Assembly: GCF_023656545.1 (NCBI RefSeq)
Contig: NZ_JAMOKF010000012.1
Location: 1 to 43,630, forward strand
Reading direction: 5' to 3'
DNA: 43,630 bases
Source of the DNA: Micromonospora phytophila
Lineage (GTDB): Bacteria > Actinomycetota > Actinomycetes > Mycobacteriales > Micromonosporaceae
In this document: positions 8,470-17,608 of the stretch, in pieces
Layout: every line of letters starts with the position of its first letter
Numbering within the stretch: position 1 is the first letter of the stretch
Position numbers and translations under genes: made by a program
The notes under the pieces: generated by a model
Told to the model about the DNA's origin: nothing
The model's database searches: none
What the model saw: the letters and a program-made list of their open reading frames with translations, nothing else

Positions 8470-9456
8470 TCAGCCCAGCCGGACGCGGGGGTCGATGGCG
8501 GCGTAGAGCAGGTCCACCAGGACGTTGGCCAGCACCACGAAGACCGCCGAGATCAGCACGGTGGCCATGATGGTGGGCAGGTCGCCCGCGCGGACCGCCT
8601 CGACCGCGGTGCGCCCCAGCCCCTGGATGCCGAAGGTGGTCTCGGTGATCACCGTGCCGCCCAGCGCCGCCCCGACGTCCAAGCCGGCGATGGTGACCAC
8701 CGGGGTGATCGCCGCGCGCAGCGCATGCCGCCCGTACACCGCGGGTTTGGCCAGGCCCTTGGCCCGCGCGGTCCGCACGAAGTCCTCCGACAGCGTCTCC
8801 AGCATCTGCGCCCTCGACAGTCGGGCGTAGATCGCCGAGAAGAGGAAGGCCAGCGCGATCCAGGAGAGCACCAGCCCGCTGGCCCACTTCACCGGGTTGT
8901 CGAAGACCGAGGTGTAGCTCGGCACCGGCAGCCAGCGCAGGTTGTAGACGAAGATCATCAGCAGTACCGCGCCGACGAAGTAGAGCTGGAGCGAGGCGCC
9001 GGTCAGCGAGAAGCCGATCGCGGCCCGGTCCAGCCAGGTGCCACGGCGCAACGCGGAGACCATGCCCAGGCCCACGCCGAGCAGCAGCCAGAGGATCGCC
9101 GCCGGGATCACGATGCTCAGCGTCACCGGCAGCACCCGGGTGATGGTGTCCAGCACCGCCTCGTTGTTGACGTACGACCAGCCGAGGCAGGGCGCGTCGC
9201 ACCGGCCGCCCTGGGCGCTGCCCAGGTCCCGGCCGGTGAAGATGCCCTTCATGTAGCCGGCGTACTGGGTGACCAGCGGGTCGCGCAGGCCCAGCTCCTG
9301 GCGCACCCGCTCCAGCCGCTCCGGGTTGCAGTTCTTCGGGCACATGCCGCTGACCGGGTCACGGGGCAGCGCGAAGAACATCAGGAAGGTCAGCACGCTC
9401 ACCGCGAAGAGGGTGAGCACCGCGGAGAAGATCCGCTTGATCAGGAAGCGCGCCAT
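8470..9456 (-). CDS. Peptide ABC transporter permease (DppB/OppB type)
   Basis: A 328-residue inner-membrane permease. The N-terminus MARFLIKRIFSAVLTLFAVS begins with the first membrane helix, as is typical of DppB. Further helices surround residues about 110-130, 145-170, 195-215, 250-270 and 295-315. The EAA loop that contacts the ATPases appears as EDFVRTARAKGLAKPAVYG. The periplasmic loop after helix 1 holds three cysteines (GMCPKNCN and CDAPCLGW regions), more than usual. The ATG follows GGAG at about 9 nt. It pairs with the DppC-type permease 69 bp upstream; the gap between them contains a copy of a dispersed repeat. Confidence 0.93.
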   Translation of the reverse strand: MARFLIKRIFSAVLTLFAVSVLTFLMFFALPRDPVSGMCPKNCNPERLERVRQELGLRDPLVTQYAGYMKGIFTGRDLGSAQGGRCDAPCLGWSYVNNEAVLDTITRVLPVTLSIVIPAAILWLLLGVGLGMVSALRRGTWLDRAAIGFSLTGASLQLYFVGAVLLMIFVYNLRWLPVPSYTSVFDNPVKWASGLVLSWIALAFLFSAIYARLSRAQMLETLSEDFVRTARAKGLAKPAVYGRHALRAAITPVVTIAGLDVGAALGGTVITETTFGIQGLGRTAVEAVRAGDLPTIMATVLISAVFVVLANVLVDLLYAAIDPRVRLG

Positions 9457-9470
9457 CAGTGTCCAGCTCC

Positions 9471-9520
9471 ATTCGCGACTGCGGGGCTCCGCTCCGCCGC
9501 ACTCCTCGCGCTCATCCCGG
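9471..9520. repeat. Dispersed repeat, copy A (importer operon junction)
   Basis: About 50 bp, ATTCGCGACTGCGGGGCTCC through CTCGCGCTCATCCCGG, lying between the two permease genes. It matches copies B and C at 11652-11757 at most positions. Confidence 0.65.
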
Positions 9521-9525
9521 CACCC

Positions 9526-10529
9526 CTACCGGGACGACTTCGGGTCGAGCGCGTCGCGCAGCGCGTCGCCGAAGAGGTTGAACGCGAACACGAGCGCGAA
9601 GATCGTGATGCCGGGGAAGAAGACGAACGCCGGGTCGGTCTGGAGGTAGTCCAGGCTCTCGTAGATCATCCGACCGAAGCTCGGGGTCTCCTCGGTGAGG
9701 CCGACGCCGATGAACGACAGCGCCGCCTCGCTGGTGATGAACTGCGGCACCGCCAGCGAGAACGACACCAGGATCGGCGCCCAGATGTTCGGCAGCAGTT
9801 GCCGGAAGATCATGTGCCCGAGCCCGGCGCCGCTGGCCCTGGCCGCCTCCACGAACTCCCGCTCGCGCAGCGCGATCACCTGCCCGCGGACCAGCCGGGC
9901 GGTGCTGGTCCAGCCGAACATCGCGAAGACGGCGATCAGCACCGCCACCCCGAAGGCCGGGGAGACGGCTTCCCGCTCGCCGTAGAAGCGCAACGTCAGG
10001 GTGGGGGTCAGCGCCAGCGCGATGATCAGGAAGGGCATGGCCAGGGTGAGGTCGGTGACCCAGTTGATCACCGCGTCGAGCCAGCCGCCGAGGAAGCCGG
10101 CGAGCGCCCCGAGCACGATGCCGAGGACCGCCGTGATCACCGCCGCGGCGAAGGCGATCAGCAGCGAGGTACGCAGGCCGTAGACCAGCCGGACGAAGAT
10201 GTCGCGGCCCAGTCCGGGCTCCAGCCCGAAGAAATGGTCCCCCGACACGCCTCCGGCGTAGCCGAGCGGCATGCCGAAGCCGTCCAGCTTGCCCTGGAAC
10301 TGGTCGCGCGGACCGATGCCGTAGAGCAGCTCGACCAGCGGCGCGGAGAGCGCCACCAGCACGAAGAAGATCAGCAGCACCCCGCTGACCATCGCGGTCC
10401 GGTCCCGGCGCAGCCGGATCCAGGCGAGCTGGCCGGGTGAGCGGCCGACGAAGCCCTTCTCCTTCGGCACGTCGGCGCCACCGCCGGCCCCGATCTCGGC
10501 CAGCGCCACGCCCTCCACCGGGGACATGC

Positions 10530-10533
<4 letters not shown>
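9526..10533 (-). CDS. Peptide ABC transporter permease (DppC/OppC type)
   Basis: A 335-residue permease. The cytoplasmic N-terminal extension (residues 1-45, with [20 protein letters not shown]) precedes helix 1 at about 50-70, the arrangement of the OppC N-terminal domain. Helices follow at about 130-155, 170-190, 200-220, 250-270 and 300-325. The EAA loop reads [20 protein letters not shown]. The start is ATG 10533, seven nucleotides after GAGGAGGTG. It overlaps the TGA of the upstream ATPase gene by 4 bp, so the two are coupled. An in-frame ATG further upstream (10662) lies inside the ATPase gene and is rejected. Confidence 0.93.
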
Positions 10534-11699
<1,166 letters not shown>

Positions 11700-11754
11700 C
11701 CCAGCCCACCTTCGTTCGCGACTGCGGGACTCGGCTGCGCTGCGTTCCTCGCGC

Positions 11755-12858
11755 TCACCGGGCCACCCCCACGTGTGCGATGTCCTCCGCGTACAGCCGG
11801 GTCCGGTCGTCGGCGGAGAGGTGGCAGGCGACCAGGTGGCCGGGCCCGCCGGCCGGGCGCAACTGCGGCACCTCGGTGCGGGACCGGTCGCCGTTGCGGT
11901 CGGCGTACCGGCAGCGCGGGTGGAAGGCGCAGCCGGAGGGCAGGTTGATCAGGCTCGGCGGATTGCCCGCGATCGGCACCAGGTCCGCGTCCGCGTCGCC
12001 GTGCAAGGACGGCACGCTGGAGAGCAACCCCCAGGTGTACGGGTGCTGCGGCCGGCGCAGCACCTGCTCGACGCTGCCGTGCTCGACCGCCCGGCCGCCG
12101 TACATCACCAGCACCTCGTCGGCGATCTGGCTGACCACACCCAGGTCGTGGGTGATCATGATGATCGCGGAGTGGAACTCGGCCTGGAGGTCGGCGAGCA
12201 GGTCGAGGATCTGCGCCTGCACGGTGACGTCCAGCGCGGTGGTGGGCTCGTCGGCGATCAGCAGGTCCGGATCGTTGACCAGCGCCATGGCGATCATCGC
12301 CCGCTGCCGCATGCCACCGGAGAACTCGTGCGGGTACTGGTCGAAGCGGCGGGCGGGCTGCGGGATGCCGACCCGGCCGAGCATGTCCACCGCGCGCTGC
12401 CGGGCCGCCCGCTTCCCGGCCTTCGGGTGGTGCACCCGGTACGCCTCGGCGATCTGCCTGCCCACGGTGAAGTAGGGGTGCAGCGCCGACAGCGGATCCT
12501 GGAAGATCATTGCCATGTCCCGGCCGCGCAGCCGGCGTACCTCCTCCTCCGGCAGGCCGACCAGCTGGCGGCCGCCGACGGAGATCTCCCCGGTGATGGT
12601 GGTCCGCTTCTCCTCGTGTAGGCCGAGGACGGCAAGGGAGGTGACGCTCTTGCCCGAGCCCGACTCCCCGACGATGCCGAGGGTGCGACCCCGCTGCACG
12701 CTGAACGACACCCCGTCGACCGCACGGACCACCCCGTCGGAGGTGTCGAAGCGGACCCGCAGGTCGTTCACCCGCAGGTACGGGTCCTCGCCGGAGCGCT
12801 GCTCCGGCACGCTGGGGCGGTCCGGTTCCCCGGACGGCGCCGGATCCGACCTGTCCAC
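11755..12858 (-). CDS. Peptide ABC transporter ATP-binding protein (DppD/OppD type)
   Basis: A 367-residue ATPase and the first gene of the five-gene importer operon. Motifs: Walker [10 protein letters not shown]-loop [12 protein letters not shown], signature [12 protein letters not shown], Walker [13 protein letters not shown]-loop MITHD. The C-terminal oligopeptide-transporter domain has [10 protein letters not shown] and later VACH, a cysteine pattern that in some family members binds an iron-sulfur cluster. The start is GTG 12858 after AGAGGGAGG. The downstream ATPase gene begins 55 bp later across the dispersed repeats. Confidence 0.93.
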   Translation of the reverse strand: MDRSDPAPSGEPDRPSVPEQRSGEDPYLRVNDLRVRFDTSDGVVRAVDGVSFSVQRGRTLGIVGESGSGKSVTSLAVLGLHEEKRTTITGEISVGGRQLVGLPEEEVRRLRGRDMAMIFQDPLSALHPYFTVGRQIAEAYRVHHPKAGKRAARQRAVDMLGRVGIPQPARRFDQYPHEFSGGMRQRAMIAMALVNDPDLLIADEPTTALDVTVQAQILDLLADLQAEFHSAIIMITHDLGVVSQIADEVLVMYGGRAVEHGSVEQVLRRPQHPYTWGLLSSVPSLHGDADADLVPIAGNPPSLINLPSGCAFHPRCRYADRNGDRSRTEVPQLRPAGGPGHLVACHLSADDRTRLYAEDIAHVGVAR

Positions 12859-12898
12859 GACCGCCTCCCTCTGGCGCCTCCCGCCACGCGACGAAGAG

Positions 12899-12936
12899 AA
12901 CCTACAGCAGAACTCAGAGGGTGAAAATAAGCTACA
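12899..12936 (-). promoter_or_regulatory. Promoter candidate for the importer operon
   Basis: On the minus strand: TTTCAC (12926-12921), 16 nt, TAGGTT (12904-12899), followed by CTCTTC. A second TGTAGCTT (12936-12929) lies just upstream. The -10 and its TGTAG flank match the promoter candidate before the binding-protein gene. Confidence 0.5.
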
Positions 12937-13079
12937 AAGCCGGGCCTGTCAGCGGGCCACAGCGTAACGACTCGACAACGCCCCCCGACACCCCTCGCCG
13001 CGCCATCCAGCACCGCAACTACCGGACACACCGCTGGTCAATCGCGCTCGACGGCCAGGTCGTGCGCTTTACTCGGCCT

Positions 13080-13631
13080 GTGCTTCCTCCCGACGTCCTC
13101 GGCAACCCGCTGCCCTGGACAGAGCAGGACTACCTCGCCCTGGGCGAGACGACCTGCCGGATCGAACTCGTCGACGGCGGCCTTCTCATCGGGCCTCCGC
13201 CTGCCGTCCGCCACCAGGTGATCGTGGGGAACCTGCTCGCTGCGCTGAGGCCGGGATGCGCGACGGCGTCACTGACCCCACTGCCGGTGATCAACCTCCG
13301 CCTCGAAGCCGGGAGGATTCTCAATCCAGACCTGGTCGTCCTCACCGACCTCGACTTCCACGCGCTCTGCGTGCCGGCGGCCGCGGTTCAACTCGTCGGT
13401 GAGGTCACCGCGCCCCATACCGCCGCCACCGACAAGGTGCTCAAGATGCACTACTACGCGGCAGCGGGCATCGAGTGGTACCTGCTGATCGATCAGGAGA
13501 GCCTGGCCATCCACCTCTACCAGCGGCAGGGCACGCACTACGTCGAGCGGTCGGTGACCAAGGCCGGCGAGGCGTTGGAGCTGACCGAGCCGGTGCGGGC
13601 CACCATCCGGCCGGAGGACCTGCTCGGCTGA
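13080..13631 (+). CDS. Uma2 family endonuclease-like protein
   Basis: About 183 residues with the Uma2/DUF820 PD-(D/E)XK-like fold: WTEQDYLALGE, RIELVDGGLLIGPPP, ILNPDLVVL (the PD acidic residue), and VGEVTAPHTAATDKVLKMHY followed by YAAAGIEWYLLID. The conserved Glu and Lys are present, though the EVTAP segment differs from the usual EV(L/I)SPS. Such proteins are abundant in Micromonosporaceae and cyanobacteria; their in vivo role is unclear. GTG 13080 is preferred because homology begins there. An upstream in-frame GTG at 12921 falls in the promoter candidate of the divergent importer operon and is unlikely. Confidence 0.8.
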   Translation: MLPPDVLGNPLPWTEQDYLALGETTCRIELVDGGLLIGPPPAVRHQVIVGNLLAALRPGCATASLTPLPVINLRLEAGRILNPDLVVLTDLDFHALCVPAAAVQLVGEVTAPHTAATDKVLKMHYYAAAGIEWYLLIDQESLAIHLYQRQGTHYVERSVTKAGEALELTEPVRATIRPEDLLG

Positions 13632-13651
13632 CGGATGTCGGTGTGCTCGCC

Positions 13652-13657
13652 TAGGGT
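13652..13657 (+). promoter_or_regulatory. -10 hexamer for tldD
   Basis: TAGGGT, 7 nt before ATG 13665, in the short gap after the Uma2 gene. Confidence 0.4.
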
Positions 13658-13664
13658 CGGGCGC

Positions 13665-15101
13665 ATGACCGAGTTCGACGCGGCGACCGCCGCGGTGCAG
13701 GCCGCGCTCGACGCGGGAGCCCGGTACGCCGACGCCCGCGTGATGCACCGACGCTACGAGTCCATGTCGGCCCGCAACGGCGACCTCGAGGAGCTGACCC
13801 AGGACGAGAGCATCGGGTTGGGCGTCCGGGCACTGGTCGGGTCGAGCTGGGGCTTCCACGCCGTACCCGACCTGACGGACGCCGCCGCGCGGGAGGCCGG
13901 CCGGCGCGCCGCCCGGATCGCCGCGGCGAGCGCGCGGGTGCCCGGTCCCCCGGTCGAGCTGGTGCCGACCGGCGCGGCGACCGCGAGCTGGGCGTCGCCC
14001 TGCACGGTGGACCCGCTCGGCGTGGCGCTCTCCAGCAAGGGCGACCTGCTGGTGGAGGCCACCAGGACGATGGCCGAGCACGGCGCCGACGTGGCCGAGG
14101 GGCTCTACCAGATCTGGGACACCGCCAAGTGGTTCGTCTCCAGCGAGGGCCACCGGATCGACCAGCACATCCGCGAATGCGGCGGCGGCATCTCCGCCAC
14201 CTCCATCGGTGACGGAGAGACACAACGCCGTTCCTACCCCAGCTACCGCGGCCAGTACGGCACCACCGGCTGGGAGCTGGTCGAGTCGCTCGACCTGACC
14301 GCCCAGGCGGCGCGGATCGCCGACGAGTCCCGGGCCCTGCTCACCGCGCCGCTCTGCCCGGCCGGCGAGACCGATCTGATCCTCGGCGGCGAGCAGCTCG
14401 CGTTGCAGATCCACGAGTCGGTCGGCCACGCCATCGAGCTGGACCGGATCCTCGGCTGGGAGGCCGCCTTCGCCGGCACCTCCTGGTTGGATCTCACCCA
14501 GCTCGGCTCGCTGCGCTACGGCTCCGAGCTGATGAACGTCACCATCGACCCCACCATCCCCGGTGCGCTGGGCAGCTTCGGCTACGACGACGAGGGCTCC
14601 CCCGCCGTCAAGCGGGACGCGGTGCGCGAGGGGCGCTGGGTGGGCGTGCTCGCCGGCCGGGACTCGGCCGCCGTCGCCGGCCTCGACCACGGCGGGAGCG
14701 TACGCGCCGACGGGTGGGCCCGGCTGCCGATGGTGCGGATGACCAACGTCGGCCTGGAGCCGGGGCCGCACACCCTCGACGAGATCATCGCCGCCACCGA
14801 CGACGGGGTGCTGATGGACATCAACCGCTCCTGGTCCATCGACGACAAACGGCTCAACTTCCAGTTCGGCTGCGAGGTGGGCTGGGAGATCAGGAACGGC
14901 AAGCGGGGACGGATGCTGCGCAACCCCACGTACACCGGGATCGGCCCCCTCTTCTGGCGCTCGATGGACATGCTCTCCGCCGAGACCGTCTCCTGGGGCA
15001 CGCCCAACTGCGGCAAGGGCCAGCCGGGTCAGGTCGGGCACACCGGCCATCCGGCCGCGCCGGCCCGCTTCCGTGGCGTCCGGGTGGGGGTGCGCGCGTG
15101 A
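13665..15101 (+). CDS. tldD: TldD, metalloprotease TldD/E family
   Basis: A 478-residue zinc protease subunit. The catalytic motif HESVGH covers residues 250-255 (H250, E251, H255), and the third zinc ligand is the cysteine of TPNCGKGQPG (C449). This matches the HExxxH...C architecture of TldD from the E. coli TldD-TldE heterodimer, which degrades unfolded peptides and matures some ribosomal peptides. The start at ATG 13665 follows a TAGGGT -10; a further in-frame ATG at 13635 is less likely. Its TGA overlaps the GTG of the partner gene (GTGA), implying coupled, stoichiometric translation. Confidence 0.93.
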   Translation: MTEFDAATAAVQAALDAGARYADARVMHRRYESMSARNGDLEELTQDESIGLGVRALVGSSWGFHAVPDLTDAAAREAGRRAARIAAASARVPGPPVELVPTGAATASWASPCTVDPLGVALSSKGDLLVEATRTMAEHGADVAEGLYQIWDTAKWFVSSEGHRIDQHIRECGGGISATSIGDGETQRRSYPSYRGQYGTTGWELVESLDLTAQAARIADESRALLTAPLCPAGETDLILGGEQLALQIHESVGHAIELDRILGWEAAFAGTSWLDLTQLGSLRYGSELMNVTIDPTIPGALGSFGYDDEGSPAVKRDAVREGRWVGVLAGRDSAAVAGLDHGGSVRADGWARLPMVRMTNVGLEPGPHTLDEIIAATDDGVLMDINRSWSIDDKRLNFQFGCEVGWEIRNGKRGRMLRNPTYTGIGPLFWRSMDMLSAETVSWGTPNCGKGQPGQVGHTGHPAAPARFRGVRVGVRA

Positions 15102-16540
15102 GCGGCACGGAGCTGGCGGTCGCCGGCGAGGTGGTGGAACTGGTCCGCTGGCTGGCCGGGCCGCAGGCGCAGGCCGAGGTGTCGGTGACCCGCTACGGGC
15201 TGGAGCTGACCCGGTTCGCGAACTCCTTCATCCACCAGAACGTCGCCGAGCAGAGCTTCTCCGTGCGGCTGCGCGTGCACGTCGACGGGCGGACCGCCAC
15301 CGGCAGCGGCAGCCGGGTCGACCCCGACGGCCTGCGCGGCCTGGTCGACCGCACCCTCGCGGCGGCGCGGCTCTGCCCGCCCGACCCGGCCTGGCCGGGG
15401 TTGACCCCACCCGCACCGGTCGGCCCGAGCGGCCCGGTCGACGAGGCGATCACGGGCGCCCAGCCGGAGGACCGGGCCGACCGGGTGCGCGCCTTCGTGG
15501 ACGCGGTCGGCGGGTTGGAGGCGGCCGGCTACTGCCGCACGTCGTACCGGTCCGGGGCGTTCGCCAACTCCGCCGGGCACTCCGCGCGGGGGCGCACGGC
15601 CGAGGCGGCGATGGACGGCATCGCCCGGGTCGGTGGCGCGGACGGCATGGCCCGGCTCTGCGTCGACCGTCTCGCCGACCTCGACGGCGCCGCCCTCGGC
15701 GCCCGGGCCGCGGCGAGGGCCCGGGCCGCCGTCGACCCGGTAGAGCTGCCCCCGGGCCGCTACGAGGTGGTGCTCGAACCGGCCGCCGTCGCCGACCTGT
15801 TGCAGAGCCTCTCCTGGTACGGCTTCAACGGCAAGCGCTACGCCGAACGGCAGTCCTTCGCCGAGCTCGGGGCCGCCCAGTTCGACCCGACGGTCACCCT
15901 GGTCGACGATCCGCTGCACGGCTCCGGCCTCCCGTACGACGTGGAGGGCACCCCGCGGCGACCGCTGACCCTGGTCGAGGCGGGCACCACCCGGGCGGTG
16001 ACGCACGACCGGCGCAGCGGCGCCGAGGCGGGCACCGGGTCGACCGGCCACGGCATGCTCGGCGGGTCCACCTTCGGCCCGATCCCCCGCAACCTCCGCC
16101 TGGCCGCCACCACGGACAGCGGCGGCAGCACCGGCCCGGCGGGTGCCGGCGGCGCGGCCGCTACGGGTGCCGGCGGTGCGGGCGGCGCGGGCGGCGCGGG
16201 CGGTGCCGTGGTCGACGGGGACACCGCCGCGCTGGTCGGGCAGGTGCGCCGGGGGCTGCTGGTCAGCGACCTCTGGTACACCCGGGTGCTCGACCCGAAG
16301 AGCCTGGTCGTCACCGGCCTGACCCGCAACGGGGTCTGGCTGATCGAGGACGGCGTGGTCACCCGGGCCGTGCGCGACCTGCGCTTCACCGAGTCCTACC
16401 CGCGCGCCCTCGGCCCCGGGGCGGTGCTCGGCCTGGGTGCCCGGGCGGTCCGCCAGCCGGACCGGACCGACGGCGTCTGGTGGGAGGCGCCGCCGTTGCG
16501 GCTCGCCTCCTGGAACTTCACCGGCGGGGCTTCCGGCTGA
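15098..16540 (+). CDS. tldE: TldE/PmbA, non-catalytic partner of TldD
   Basis: A 480-residue partner subunit. It lacks HExxxH, as expected for TldE. Recognisable parts are RYGLELTRFANSFIHQNV near the N-terminus, TSYRSGAFANSAGHSARG in the middle, and LVSDLWYTRVLDPKSLVVTG near the C-terminus. Residues about 347-370 form a Gly/Ala repeat (units of GGAGGA) between the conserved blocks, encoded by a GC-rich tandem repeat at about 16135-16207; this looks like a lineage-specific disordered insertion. The start GTG 15098 overlaps the tldD stop. The heterodimer encloses the active site, so both genes are needed. Confidence 0.9.
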   Translation: MSGTELAVAGEVVELVRWLAGPQAQAEVSVTRYGLELTRFANSFIHQNVAEQSFSVRLRVHVDGRTATGSGSRVDPDGLRGLVDRTLAAARLCPPDPAWPGLTPPAPVGPSGPVDEAITGAQPEDRADRVRAFVDAVGGLEAAGYCRTSYRSGAFANSAGHSARGRTAEAAMDGIARVGGADGMARLCVDRLADLDGAALGARAAARARAAVDPVELPPGRYEVVLEPAAVADLLQSLSWYGFNGKRYAERQSFAELGAAQFDPTVTLVDDPLHGSGLPYDVEGTPRRPLTLVEAGTTRAVTHDRRSGAEAGTGSTGHGMLGGSTFGPIPRNLRLAATTDSGGSTGPAGAGGAAATGAGGAGGAGGAGGAVVDGDTAALVGQVRRGLLVSDLWYTRVLDPKSLVVTGLTRNGVWLIEDGVVTRAVRDLRFTESYPRALGPGAVLGLGARAVRQPDRTDGVWWEAPPLRLASWNFTGGASG

Positions 16541-16789
16541 TCCGTCAGGCGTAACATCCGGACATCGATCATCCTGCGGGGCTTTCCACCGGGCGGGACA
16601 CACGGGACACTGCCTTGCGCGGACGGCTCGCGAAGATCGGCGTAACGTGTGTCACTTAGCTGCGCCGTATCGCCGGCGTGGTCGTTGGTGTGCGCATGAC
16701 GTGGCAAGCGGGTGCGGGTTCGCCGGTCCGCGTGCCGACCGGAACTCGAACCGCCGCCCTTCCAGGGCCCCGTCAGGGAGACGACTCGA
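16541..16789. other. Upstream region of the sdh operon
   Basis: 249 bp without a gene. It contains an AT-richer patch (CGTAACGTGTGTCACTTA, 16641-16658) in which TAACGT could be a -10, but no well-spaced -35 and no operator that I can name. The sdhC ribosome site AGGGAG lies at about 16775-16780. Confidence 0.4.
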
Positions 16790-17596
16790 ATGACATCACC
16801 GGCAACGAAGCCGCGGAGGGCGCGGGATCGCGCCGCCATCGCGGCGAAGACGTTGCGTACCGACCGCTGGTGGCTCGCCCCACTGCTCACCGTCGTCGGG
16901 CTCGGCGCGTGGGTCGCGTACGCGACGGTCCGGGTCTTCATGCACAAGTGGTACTGGGTCGAGGACTTCCACTACCTGACCCCGTTCTACTCCCCGTGCG
17001 TCACCGACCGGTGCGTCGAGGGCGCCGCGCACTTCGGCCGGTTCCTCCCCGGCTGGTGGATCGTCCCGGACGCCGCGCTGACCCTGCCGTTCCTGCTGCT
17101 GTTCCGCCTCACCTGCTACTACTACCGCAAGGCGTACTACCGGTCGTTCTGGCTCTCGCCGCCGGCCTGCGCGGTGCCGGACGGGCACAAGGCGTACAGC
17201 GGGGAGACCCGCTTCCCGCTGCTCGGCCAGAACCTGCACCGCTACTTCTTCTACGCCGCCGCGATCATCTCGCTGATCAACACCTGGGACGCGATCCTGG
17301 CCTTCCACTCCCCGAAGGGCTTCGGGTTCGGGCTGGGCAACATCATCCTGCTGCTCAACGTGGTGATGCTCTGGGCGTACACCATTTCCTGCCACTCCTG
17401 CCGGCACATCATCGGCGGGCGGCTCAAGCACTTCTCGAAGGCTCCGATGCGCTACAAGGCCTGGACCTTCGTCTCCGCCCTGAACGTCCGGCACATGCAG
17501 CTCGCCTGGATCACCCTCGGCACCCTGGCCCTGACGGACTTCTACGTCATGGCGGTCGCGGCCGGCTGGTTCAACGACCTGCGGTTCATCAACTAG
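16790..17596 (+). CDS. sdhC: Succinate dehydrogenase membrane anchor / cytochrome b subunit
   Basis: A 268-residue integral membrane protein with five hydrophobic segments (about residues 28-52, 84-104, 142-165, 180-202, 230-252). Histidines in membrane-facing contexts (LGQNLHRYFF, SCHSCRHIIGG, NVRHMQLAW) could ligate heme. With the sdhA and sdhB genes immediately downstream it matches the Sdh1-type anchor (Rv0249c class) rather than the small SdhC/SdhD pair. It passes electrons from the iron-sulfur subunit to menaquinone. The ATG is 9-10 nt after AGGGAG; upstream in-frame codons are unsupported. The sdhA start is 12 nt beyond its stop. Confidence 0.88.
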   Translation: MTSPATKPRRARDRAAIAAKTLRTDRWWLAPLLTVVGLGAWVAYATVRVFMHKWYWVEDFHYLTPFYSPCVTDRCVEGAAHFGRFLPGWWIVPDAALTLPFLLLFRLTCYYYRKAYYRSFWLSPPACAVPDGHKAYSGETRFPLLGQNLHRYFFYAAAIISLINTWDAILAFHSPKGFGFGLGNIILLLNVVMLWAYTISCHSCRHIIGGRLKHFSKAPMRYKAWTFVSALNVRHMQLAWITLGTLALTDFYVMAVAAGWFNDLRFIN

Positions 17597-17608
17597 AGGG
17601 CCCCTGAC

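Noticed and set aside
12921..13079. Longer N-terminus for the Uma2 protein starting at GTG 12921
   Set aside because: No homology in the added 53 residues, and the codon overlaps the promoter candidate of the divergent importer operon.
16641..16658. Redox-sensor (Rex) operator upstream of sdhC
   Set aside because: The patch has TGTGTCAC-like bases but not the paired TTGTGA/TCACAA arms.
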